Shown here in pieces: positions 19,063 to 26,619 of a stretch of DNA of 64,000 nt. Source of the stretch: F23-D06 sp045600905 (GTDB taxonomy: Bacteria; Bacteroidota; Bacteroidia; Bacteroidales; WCHB1-69); NCBI GenBank assembly GCA_045600905.1, contig JAZRYT010000134.1, positions 1 through 64,000 of the forward strand. The letters run 5' to 3'. A program made the translations under genes and the position numbers. The notes beneath the pieces are model-generated. The model had not been told where the DNA came from. It made no database searches and saw only the letters and a list, made by a program, of their open reading frames with translations. Position 1 is the stretch's first letter. Every line of letters starts with the position of its first letter.

Positions 19063-20217
19063 ATGAATACGGAAGTATCTGAAAATCAAAAAGGAAAGTC
19101 CTTTTGGAAGGCATGGAAGACACTGAAGGTGCGCTCCAAAATCTATCAAATCTTTGTACATCTTTTTGCGTTGGCAGGAGGCGCCATCATAGGTGCTTGG
19201 GGCGTGTATCAACTCGGCTTGACCAACAACAAGGGTGGCGTAGATGAAAATAACCGTTATTTGGCTGATTATAAGACGGAAACGAAATTGACGGACTCAG
19301 CCAAAATCTTTGAGGAAAATATTCTGAACTATTTGAATTTAGCTGCCATCAGCAAAATCTATCCGACCAACGCACATTTGATTCTGGATGCCAGCCGATA
19401 TAGTGACCGTCCTGACGGCATCAATCAGATGATTTATGCGGCCAATATGTATTTGCAGGACGACGAACGCGGCCAGCAATACCAGCAAATGGTGAAGGAA
19501 CTCAAAGCTGTTTTGGATAAATATCCGTCATCCAAAAATAAGGACCATTTGATCCCCTGGATGAACGAAGAAGCTTGGCCTTCCTTGAAAATTGCCATCG
19601 TCAAAGATAAGGAATTGATTGAGGAAGCGGCACGCCTTTCTGGCGTGGAACCTCGTCTGATTGTAGGCTGCTTGGTCGGTGAACAAATTCGTCTTTTCAA
19701 TTCCAAACGCGAAAAATACAAACAGTATCTCGGCCCGGTGAAGGTCCTATCCGTGCAATCTCAATTTTCCTTCGGCGTAAACGGCATCAAGGATTTCACG
19801 GCCCAACAGGTGGAAAACAACCTAAAGGATTCCACTTCCGTTTTCTATATGGGTAAACAATACGAACATATCCTGGATTTCAAAACCGCCGACCATCAGA
19901 GCGAACGCTATAACCGATTGACGGATTACCATAACCACCTTTACTCCTACATCTACACGGGCTGTATTCTGCACCAGACGATGTTGCAGTGGAAACGTGC
20001 CGGTTATGATATCTCCAATCGCCCCGATATCCTGTTCACACTTTTCAATTTGGGATTCGCCGCTTCCAAACCGGGCCCGGATCCTAAATGTGGTGGCTCC
20101 CATATCGAAGCAAATGGCCAAATCTATACTTTTGGTGTGATAGGCAACGACTTCTATTACTCTGGCGAATTGGCCAAAGAATTTCCGTTACACGCACACT
20201 CATTTGCCAATGAATAA
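19063..20217 (+). CDS. Membrane-anchored lysozyme-fold-like protein (putative lytic transglycosylase relative)
   Basis: The start at 19063 (MNTEVSENQKG) is preferred over an upstream in-frame TTG. The 384-residue product has an N-terminal cytoplasmic stretch and one membrane segment at about residues 31-50 (IFVHLFALAGGAIIGAWGVY). The exported part contains LSGVEPRLIVGCLVGEQIR followed by FGVNGIKDFTAQQVE, which resembles the order seen in goose-type lysozyme and lytic transglycosylase folds: a helix bearing a catalytic Glu (here E207), then a G-x-x-x-I/F-x-x-x-T-A segment. A conserved C-terminal GxGGSHIEANGQIYTFG stretch is not explained. The assignment is by pattern, not by close recognition of a family, and catalysis is unproven. 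The stop codon overlaps the start of the U32 gene, so the two are probably co-transcribed. Confidence 0.5.
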   Translation: MNTEVSENQKGKSFWKAWKTLKVRSKIYQIFVHLFALAGGAIIGAWGVYQLGLTNNKGGVDENNRYLADYKTETKLTDSAKIFEENILNYLNLAAISKIYPTNAHLILDASRYSDRPDGINQMIYAANMYLQDDERGQQYQQMVKELKAVLDKYPSSKNKDHLIPWMNEEAWPSLKIAIVKDKELIEEAARLSGVEPRLIVGCLVGEQIRLFNSKREKYKQYLGPVKVLSVQSQFSFGVNGIKDFTAQQVENNLKDSTSVFYMGKQYEHILDFKTADHQSERYNRLTDYHNHLYSYIYTGCILHQTMLQWKRAGYDISNRPDILFTLFNLGFAASKPGPDPKCGGSHIEANGQIYTFGVIGNDFYYSGELAKEFPLHAHSFANE

Positions 20218-22036
20218 AATAGAACTGCTCGTCCCAGCAAAGAATTTGGCTTACGGACAAACAGCCATCAATCACGGCGCCGATGCGCTCTATATCGGTG
20301 CTCCTATGTACGGCGCGCGTCAGGCTGCCGGCAATTCCGTCCAAGACTTGGAACAACTCGTCCGCTATGCCCATCTGTACGGGTCCAAAGTCTATGTCAC
20401 CCTCAACACACTGCTCTATGATGATGAGTTGGAGGATGCCCGCCGACTGATTCAGCAATTGTATGAGATGGGTGCAGATGCGCTCATCATTCAGGATTTG
20501 GGATTGCTGAAGTTGGATTTGCCGCCCATCCGCTTTCACGCCAGTACCCAATGCCATAATGATTCTTTGGAAAGAATCCTCTTTATGGAAAAGTTGGGTA
20601 TGAAACGCGCCATCCTCGCGCGCGAAATGGATGTGGAAACGATGAAGTCCATCCATCAGAACAGCTCCATAGAGTTGGAAACTTTTATTCACGGCGCACT
20701 TTGCGTCTGTTACAGCGGACAATGCTATATGAGCCGGATGACTACCGGACGAAGCGGCAATAGGGGAGAGTGCGCGCAAATCTGCCGCACCACTTTCGAT
20801 CTTGTTGATGCCAAAGGGAAAACACTGATGCACGACAAACATCTGCTCTCATTGCGCGATATGAACCGCTCCAAGTATCTGCGCGACATTATCGATGCGG
20901 GTGTCGTCTCTCTCAAAATTGAAGGCCGTCTGAAAGACGAGAATTATGTGAAAAACATAACCTCATACTATCGCCGCACGCTGGATGAGATTTTGGAAAA
21001 AGATGGCGAATATGCCGCATCGGGAAGTGGCAAAACCACCATTCTATTCAATCCTGATCCCACCAAGACCTTCAACCGCGGTTTTACTCCCTATTTTATA
21101 GACGGCAAACGCGAGAGAATAGCCTCTTTTGAAACCCCGAAAGCGATGGGCAAACGCATCGGACAACTCCGCCAGGACAAAGCAGGAAAGATTTTCTATG
21201 CGGGAACTGAGCAGATTGTCAATGGTGATGGCTTGTGCTTTATCAACAATGACGGCGATTTGGAAGGCTTCTTGGTTAACAAAGTGGAGCGCGATAGGAT
21301 TTTCCCCCATAAGCCCATATCTTCCTTCCGTCAGGTGGATGTCTATAGAAACGTGGATAAGCAATTTGAAAAATCGTTGTCCGACAAAACTGCTGACAGA
21401 CGTATGTTTGTGGATATGTGTTTCAAAGAAACGAAAAACGGCTTTGTTTTGCAATTGAAAGATGAGGACGGGTGCGAAGTCGAATCGCTCGTCGAAACAG
21501 CGAAAATTGCCGCCGAAAAGCCCGAAATGGCGGACAAACAGTTGCGCACATCTTTGACCAAGTTGGGAAATACGCCTTTCGAACTCCGCAAACTCATAGT
21601 GGAGTCGTTGCCCTACTTCCTGCAAAGCTCCGTGATAAACAAACTGCGCAATGACGCGGTGGAATTGCTGAAAGCGGAAAGAATCCGACATTTCCATCCG
21701 GAAGATACGGAATTGAACTATCAGCCGTCCCAGGTTTTTGAAAGTGCATCTTATAAGAGAAATATCACGAACGAGCTTCATCGGGCTGTTTATGAGGAAT
21801 TCAGCGCGAAGGAAATCGAATATGGATTGGATAAGACGTTGGATTTCAAGGATAAGGAATTGATGGTCTGCAAATATTGCCTCCGCTACGAATTGGGCAT
21901 TTGCAGTAAGCAGACAAAACATCCCGACGTTCGCTTCCCGCTGTATTTGAAAGATGAGAAGAATCGCTTCCGTCTTGATTTTGATTGTAAGAACTGCGTG
22001 ATGAAAATAGGGAACATGGGATTAGGTAATAGGTGA
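20210..22036 (+). CDS. Peptidase U32 family protein (RlhA/YhbU-type)
   Basis: The ATG at 20210 overlaps the upstream stop codon by 8 nt (ATGAATAA). The 608-residue product has the U32 TIM-barrel core (LLVPAKNLAYGQTAINHGADALYIG, YGSKVYVTLNTLLYDDE) and the family signature around residues 160-190 (ELETFIHGALCVCYSGQCYMS, NRGECAQICR), whose four Cys match the iron-sulfur ligands of the RlhA/TrhP/UbiU group. Members act in tRNA or 23S rRNA hydroxylation or in ubiquinone synthesis more often than as proteases; RNA modification is the more likely role. The C-terminus has another Cys cluster (MVCKYCLRYELGIC, FDCKNCVMK). The last residues (MGLGNR) and the TGA stop are built from the heptamer repeat array that follows, so the repeat has encroached on the gene end. 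Confidence 0.85.
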   Translation: MNKIELLVPAKNLAYGQTAINHGADALYIGAPMYGARQAAGNSVQDLEQLVRYAHLYGSKVYVTLNTLLYDDELEDARRLIQQLYEMGADALIIQDLGLLKLDLPPIRFHASTQCHNDSLERILFMEKLGMKRAILAREMDVETMKSIHQNSSIELETFIHGALCVCYSGQCYMSRMTTGRSGNRGECAQICRTTFDLVDAKGKTLMHDKHLLSLRDMNRSKYLRDIIDAGVVSLKIEGRLKDENYVKNITSYYRRTLDEILEKDGEYAASGSGKTTILFNPDPTKTFNRGFTPYFIDGKRERIASFETPKAMGKRIGQLRQDKAGKIFYAGTEQIVNGDGLCFINNDGDLEGFLVNKVERDRIFPHKPISSFRQVDVYRNVDKQFEKSLSDKTADRRMFVDMCFKETKNGFVLQLKDEDGCEVESLVETAKIAAEKPEMADKQLRTSLTKLGNTPFELRKLIVESLPYFLQSSVINKLRNDAVELLKAERIRHFHPEDTELNYQPSQVFESASYKRNITNELHRAVYEEFSAKEIEYGLDKTLDFKDKELMVCKYCLRYELGICSKQTKHPDVRFPLYLKDEKNRFRLDFDCKNCVMKIGNMGLGNR

Positions 22037-22106
22037 TAGGTAATAGGTAATAGGTAATAGGTAATAGGTGATAGGTGATAGGTAATAGGTAATGGGGATT
22101 AGGTAA
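22016..22106 (+). repeat. Heptanucleotide array TAGGTRA, overlapping the U32 stop codon
   Basis: Ten perfect consecutive units of TAGGTAA or TAGGTGA run from 22023 to 22092, followed by TGGGGAT and one more TAGGTAA, all in strict 7-bp register; ATGGGAT precedes the array. The stop codon of the U32 gene is supplied by the second unit. The same word family recurs after ftsW (48789) and after lptD (57149). Confidence 0.95.
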
Positions 22107-22123
22107 TATCAAACTACGACGTT

Positions 22124-22180
22124 GAACCCTGGAAGGGTTCCATCGTTAGCCCCGTATAAGCGCGAAGCGCTAATGCGGGG
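22124..22180. repeat. Paired REP-like hairpins
   Basis: Two adjacent inverted repeats: GAACCCT-GGA-AGGGTTC (22124-22140, perfect 7 bp) and an imperfect 14-bp stem with a GAA loop (22150-22180, outer CCCCG/CGGGG, inner AGCGC/GCGCT). Together they look like a small palindromic element. No T-run follows, so a simple terminator is less likely. Confidence 0.65.
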
Positions 22181-22328
22181 ATGTTATACGCGGATATTAT
22201 ACGGGAATAATACGCGGAATAATACGCGGATATTATACGGGAATAATACGCGAGGATAATACGCGGATGTTACACGGGAATAATACGCGGGATATTATAC
22301 GGGAATAATACGCGCGAATATTATACGG
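22180..22328. repeat. Tandem array of about twelve 12-13 bp palindromic units
   Basis: Units alternate between GAATAATACGCG and GATATTATACGG with small variations. ATTAT and ATAAT halves face each other, so adjacent units can fold as small hairpins. The array fills the gap between the REP-like hairpins and the fucosidase start; no ORF or -7 box is visible in it. Confidence 0.85.
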
Positions 22329-22361
22329 GAGCGAGAAATAATGAATAAAAAATGATTGCCG

Positions 22362-24101
22362 ATGAAAAGAGTATGTACATTATTTTTAGGATTATTTATG
22401 GGGCTGATTTCGTGGGCGCAAATGGTGCAGCCTACGTGGGAATCTTTGAATAATCGCCCTTATCCGCAATGGTTCTCCGATGCCAAGTTGGGAATCTTTA
22501 TCCATTGGGGAATCTATTCGGTTCCTTCGTATGCCGGCCTTGAGGCTTACGGCGAGTGGTATTATCGCGGTTTGATGTTGGGCGACACCACCCGTATCAA
22601 TTTCCAAAACCGCGTCTTCGGAAATGGGAATCCGAATTTCCAATATAAGGATTTCCTACCCTATTTCAAAGGCGAGCTGTTCAATGCCGATGAGTGGGCG
22701 CGACTTTTCAAAAAAGCCGGCGCGCAATATGTTCTCTTAGTGACGAAACACCACGACGGCTATTGTTTGTGGGATAGCAAGTACCAACCACAATGGAACA
22801 GTGTGATGAGTGGCCCTAAACGCAACATCGTGGAGGAGGTGACCAATGCCGTCCGCACTGCTGGCCTTAAAATGGGCTTCTATTATTCACTGCTGGAATG
22901 GACTAACCCGATTCACAAGTGGACCGTCGATCCGACCGATTCTATCGGATCTTATGTTGAAAATTATATGATTCCTCAATTCAAAGAGTTGGTGACAAAA
23001 TACAGACCGTCTGTGATTTTCTCGGATGGCGATTGGGATTACACCGCTGATCAGCTGCATTCTGCCGAGCTGATTTCCTGGTACTACAACATGGTGGGAC
23101 AGGAGGCTGTTGTCAACGACCGCTGGGGCAATGGCGGCCAACACGGCTTCAGAACCCCGGAGTATAGCGCCGGCATTACGCTTACCGACCGCCCCTGGGC
23201 AGAGTGCCGCGGATTGGGACGCTCCTTCGGATTGAACCGCAACGAGCCTATTGAAAACTATCTCTCCTCCGATGAGCTGATTCGCCATTTTGCAAAATTG
23301 GTGGCTGCCGGCGGCGGTATGACTCTGAACGTGGGGCCGGCTGCAGACGGGCAAATTCCGCTCATCCAACAGGAACGCCTGCTCGATTTGGGCAAATGGT
23401 TGGACATAAACGGCGAAGCAATTTATGGCTCCAGACCGTATCAGCATTTTTATGAAATGAAAGACGTTGAGGTTGCTCGCGTGGATAAGAATATTAATTT
23501 CGATTGGAAACGCAATTCGCCAGACCCAGCCATTGCCTATGACCATTTCACAGCCGAATGGGAAGGAACGCTGACAGCCGATTATCCTGAAAGATACATC
23601 TTGGAAATGGAAACCGATGATGCTGTTGAAGTGTTGGTGAACGGCCAACAGATTATCAAGTTTGATCCTAAAGACGAAACATCATCAAAAGCCGGAACTT
23701 TTGATTTCAAGGCAGGTCATCCTTACGATATTCGTGTGCGTTTTGCGGAAGACAATATGGAGGCCGTGGCCATACTGCGTTGGAAATCGTTGTCGCAGCC
23801 GGAAGAAGTGATTCCAGCCAAAGCTTTTGGCAAGGGATTGTCGGTCCGTTACACCTGCCAACAGCCCAATATCTGCTATACGACCAAAGGCGATGTCCTC
23901 TATGCTATAGCGTTGGATTATCCTCAAGACCAATTAGTGCTGAATATTCCAAAACCTGACCACAAACTTGTGATTACGATGTTGGGATGTGAAAAAGTCC
24001 TTCCATACAAGTACAAAAACGGACAACTGCTCATCGACACGCGTTCAATTCAATATAAAGACATTCAAAGCACGGCGGCGTGGACGTTTAGAATACAATA
24101 A
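22362..24101 (+). CDS. Secreted alpha-L-fucosidase (GH29) with C-terminal PA14 domain
   Basis: The ATG at 22362 gives a signal peptide (MKRVCTLFLGLFMGLISWAQ). The 579-residue enzyme has the GH29 barrel: WFSDAKLGIFIHWGIYSVP near the N-terminus, YVLLVTKHHDGYCLWDS, and PSVIFSDGDWDY, in which D222 aligns with the catalytic nucleophile of family 29. Residues about 370-490 resemble a PA14 domain (FTAEWEGTL, ETDDAVEVLVNGQ, VAILRWKS), often a carbohydrate-binding add-on. The expected reaction is hydrolysis of terminal alpha-L-fucose from glycans such as mucin or plant xyloglucan, in the periplasm or outside. No SusC/SusD genes or other glycosidases are adjacent, so it is not part of an evident polysaccharide utilisation locus here. 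It ends at a bidirectional terminator shared with ferritin. Confidence 0.9.
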   Translation: MKRVCTLFLGLFMGLISWAQMVQPTWESLNNRPYPQWFSDAKLGIFIHWGIYSVPSYAGLEAYGEWYYRGLMLGDTTRINFQNRVFGNGNPNFQYKDFLPYFKGELFNADEWARLFKKAGAQYVLLVTKHHDGYCLWDSKYQPQWNSVMSGPKRNIVEEVTNAVRTAGLKMGFYYSLLEWTNPIHKWTVDPTDSIGSYVENYMIPQFKELVTKYRPSVIFSDGDWDYTADQLHSAELISWYYNMVGQEAVVNDRWGNGGQHGFRTPEYSAGITLTDRPWAECRGLGRSFGLNRNEPIENYLSSDELIRHFAKLVAAGGGMTLNVGPAADGQIPLIQQERLLDLGKWLDINGEAIYGSRPYQHFYEMKDVEVARVDKNINFDWKRNSPDPAIAYDHFTAEWEGTLTADYPERYILEMETDDAVEVLVNGQQIIKFDPKDETSSKAGTFDFKAGHPYDIRVRFAEDNMEAVAILRWKSLSQPEEVIPAKAFGKGLSVRYTCQQPNICYTTKGDVLYAIALDYPQDQLVLNIPKPDHKLVITMLGCEKVLPYKYKNGQLLIDTRSIQYKDIQSTAAWTFRIQ

Positions 24102-24134
24102 AAAAGAGCAAGGGTACCTCCCTTGCTCTTTTTT
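24100..24134. terminator. Bidirectional intrinsic terminator between fucosidase and ferritin
   Basis: A perfect 15-bp inverted repeat (AAAAAAGAGCAAGGG / CCCTTGCTCTTTTTT) with a 5-nt loop lies between two convergent stop codons. The A-run on one side and T-run on the other let it work in both directions. Confidence 0.95.
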
Positions 24135-24136
24135 CG

Positions 24137-24625
24137 TTATTTTCGTTCGCCGAGTTCTTGATTGAGCAGGTACAATCCCTTGCCATCGTTGGCGAAGATT
24201 CTCAGCTTGGTGACGAGGTTTCGTGCGTTGGTCTCCTCTTCGGCCTGCTCGTTGATAAACCAATGTAGAAATTCCATCGTGCGTAGGTCGTGCTGCACAT
24301 CGGCTTCATTGTAGATGGCGTGAATGCTGTTGGTGACAAATTCCTCGTGCTCCAAGGCGGTGTTAAGCACATCCAACGGATTGTCGTACCTGCGGTTGGG
24401 CTGTTCAATGGCCAACAGCGTTACGAGAATGTCGTTGTCTTGCATATAGCGGTAAATGCGCAATGCGTGGTCCAGCTCTTCGCGCGCCTGTACCATATAC
24501 CATTGGGCGAACCCGTTAAGCCCGCGGTTGTCAAAATAATTGCTCATATCCCAATAGAGATAGGCGGAATATAATTCCTTGTTGATTTGCTCATTAAGCA
24601 GAGCGGCTACTTTTTCGTTGATCAT
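24137..24625 (-). CDS. ftnA: Bacterial non-haem ferritin
   Basis: The 162-residue protein is a full-length ferritin. All ferroxidase-centre residues of the FtnA class are visible: E17, Y24, E50, H53, E94, plus E126/Q127 and E130 in NEQAEEE. It should form a 24-mer that oxidises Fe(II) and stores it in the cytoplasm. It lies 96 bp downstream of hydroxylamine reductase on the same strand, which suggests a shared role in iron and nitrosative or oxidative stress handling. The intervening gap has a short heptamer array; no clear TAnnTTTG box is seen, so it may be read through from hcp. Confidence 0.95.
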   Translation of the reverse strand: MINEKVAALLNEQINKELYSAYLYWDMSNYFDNRGLNGFAQWYMVQAREELDHALRIYRYMQDNDILVTLLAIEQPNRRYDNPLDVLNTALEHEEFVTNSIHAIYNEADVQHDLRTMEFLHWFINEQAEEETNARNLVTKLRIFANDGKGLYLLNQELGERK

Positions 24626-24654
24626 TTTGTTTGATTTTAAAGATTAAAAAATGG

Positions 24655-24682
24655 GTGATAGTGAACTGTGAACTGTGATCAG
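24655..24682 (-). repeat. Short heptamer array between hcp and ferritin
   Basis: On the minus strand the units read CTGATCA, CAGTTCA, CAGTTCA, CTATCAC in 7-bp register. Only two units are identical, but the register matches the other heptamer arrays of this window. Confidence 0.55.
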
Positions 24683-24721
24683 AGTTGCTTTGTTGTCTGT
24701 TTGTTATAATAGAAAAGGAAA

Positions 24722-26371
24722 TTATTGAATCCATTCGCGTAGGTCGTCATCGGCATTCGTGATTCCTGAGATGTTGAATTTTTGGACTAATGTGTCGAGA
24801 ACATTGGGGGATAGGAATGCTGGTCGGGTGGGACCGAGATGGATGTTCTTGATTCCGAGTGACAGCAGGGCCAACAAGACGATGACTGCTTTCTGCTCGT
24901 ACCAGGCGATGTTATAGACGATGGGAAGCTCGTTTATGTCGTTCAGACCGAGCAGGTCGCGCAATAGGATAGCTGTAAGCACCAATGAATAGGAGTCGTT
25001 GCATTGGCCAGCGTCAAGTACGCGCGGAATGCCGTTGATGTCGCCCAAGTCAAGATTGTTGTATCTGTATTTTGCGCAGCCGGCGGTGAGGATAACGCAG
25101 TCGTTGGGGAGCTTGCGCGCGAACTCTGTGTAGTATTCACGATTGCGCATACGACCGTCGCATCCTGCCATAACCACGAATTTGCGAATATCACCGTTTA
25201 GCACAGCTTGGATGATTCTGTCGGCGAGCTGCTCCATCTGCTTGTGCGCGAAACCGCCGATGATGCTGCCTCTGTCTGTACGTGCGGGTGGCTCGCATTT
25301 TTGCGCCATTCTGATGATGGCCGCGAAATCCTTCCTTCCGTCAGAGTCGGCGGTGATGTGCGGGCAGCCTGGGTGCCCTGCTGAGTTGGTGGTGAAGATG
25401 CGGTCGCGGTAGGCGGCGTTCTCACTGATGGGTACGATACAGTTGGACGTCATCAGGATAGGACCGTTGAAGTTTGTGAAGTCGCGGTGCTGGTGCCACC
25501 ACGAACTGCCGTAGTTGCCGCGCAGGTGCGGAAAGCTTTTTAATTGCGGATAGTAGTGCGCCGGCAACATCTCTCCGTGCGTGTAGATGTCAATGCCCGC
25601 ATCTACACTTTGTTCCAATAGCATCTCCAAATCGCGAAGGTCGTGGCCGCTGACCAATATGCCGGGGCGCATGCCTACTTCCAACGATACTTCCGTAATG
25701 CAAGGGTCCCCGTAAAGAGTGGTGTTGGCCTCGTCTAACAGCGCCATTGCCTTTACACCACGTTCGCCGGTTTCCAAAACCAATCCGAAGAGTTCGTCAA
25801 CCGACATCTGCTTGGTGCTGAGGTCGGAAAGAGCACGCTGAAGGAAGGCGGCCAACTGGTAGTTGGCGAATCCGAGATTGCGGGCGTGCTCTAAGTAGGC
25901 GGCCATCCCCTTCAGCCCGTAGGTGACAAGCTCCTTTAGCGAGCGGATGTCCTCGTCACTATTTCGCTCTACACCGATTTCTTTGAAAGTGAAGTCCTTT
26001 TTATCTATCCGAACCAACCACTCGGTTTCCGGCACGTTGGGCCATGCCACCTTCTTTTCGTAGGCCTTGTCTAACAGATAATCGCGCCAGGCAATCCCTC
26101 TTTTGATCTTGGAGATGATGGCCTCTTCGTTAAAGTTGGCGTTGGTGATGGAGGTGAATAGGGCATCGCAGACGAAGACGTCCACCTCTTCCGGTATTTG
26201 CGCTTTGTGCTCGCGCAAAGAAGTGCTTAAAATTGAGATTCCACGGGTGAGAAACAGCAACAGGTCTAACTTCCCCGATGTCTGTGCGCTCTTCCCACAC
26301 ACACCAGCAATTGTACATCCGGTGCCTTTGGCTGTCTCCTGACATTGGAAACAAAACATTTGATTTTCCAT
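24722..26371 (-). CDS. hcp: Hydroxylamine reductase (hybrid cluster protein)
   Basis: The 549-residue product has the N-terminal cluster motif with C7, C10, C19 and C25 (FCFQCQETAKGTGCTIAGVCGK), the spacing of the short class of Hcp. Hybrid-cluster ligand regions follow in order: ILVSGHDLRDLE, YTHGEMLPAHYYP, SNCIVP, GHPGCPHI, ILTAGCAKYRYN and AGQCNDSYSL. Hcp reduces nitric oxide or hydroxylamine in anaerobes and protects against nitrosative stress in the cytoplasm. No adjacent hcr reductase or HcpR regulator gene is present. The upstream 250 bp contain a duplicated 13-mer that could be an operator. Confidence 0.95.
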   Translation of the reverse strand: MENQMFCFQCQETAKGTGCTIAGVCGKSAQTSGKLDLLLFLTRGISILSTSLREHKAQIPEEVDVFVCDALFTSITNANFNEEAIISKIKRGIAWRDYLLDKAYEKKVAWPNVPETEWLVRIDKKDFTFKEIGVERNSDEDIRSLKELVTYGLKGMAAYLEHARNLGFANYQLAAFLQRALSDLSTKQMSVDELFGLVLETGERGVKAMALLDEANTTLYGDPCITEVSLEVGMRPGILVSGHDLRDLEMLLEQSVDAGIDIYTHGEMLPAHYYPQLKSFPHLRGNYGSSWWHQHRDFTNFNGPILMTSNCIVPISENAAYRDRIFTTNSAGHPGCPHITADSDGRKDFAAIIRMAQKCEPPARTDRGSIIGGFAHKQMEQLADRIIQAVLNGDIRKFVVMAGCDGRMRNREYYTEFARKLPNDCVILTAGCAKYRYNNLDLGDINGIPRVLDAGQCNDSYSLVLTAILLRDLLGLNDINELPIVYNIAWYEQKAVIVLLALLSLGIKNIHLGPTRPAFLSPNVLDTLVQKFNISGITNADDDLREWIQ

Positions 26372-26619
26372 AACGCTTGATTTTTGTTGTTAATGTTTGA
26401 TGTCCTCTTCGTTAAAAGGAAGTGCTGCAAAAAAACATCAAAAATCGTATTGATAATATTGAATTTGTTGAATGGAAAATTCAAAAAAAAGATAAAAGAG
26501 GCGATGAATGTGAAATTGATAATATTGTTGTCTGCTAAAATGTGAACGTTAGCCTATGTCAGCTCTAATTTAGTTAGTGCAACAAAATAACACAAATATT
26601 GGATACAAATAGATAATTG
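26372..26619. promoter_or_regulatory. hcp upstream region with duplicated 13-mer ATTGATAATATTG
   Basis: This gene-free stretch holds two identical copies of ATTGATAATATTG, at 26449-26461 and 26515-26527, 66 bp apart. They are candidate binding sites for a regulator of hcp. No exact TAnnTTTG box is visible on the minus strand close to the hcp start. A third copy occurs at 41849-41861 before ftsI, so chance occurrence in AT-rich DNA is possible. Confidence 0.35.

Noticed and set aside
22180..22328. Possible CRISPR array
   Set aside because: Units are 12-13 bp with no spacers, and no cas genes are present.
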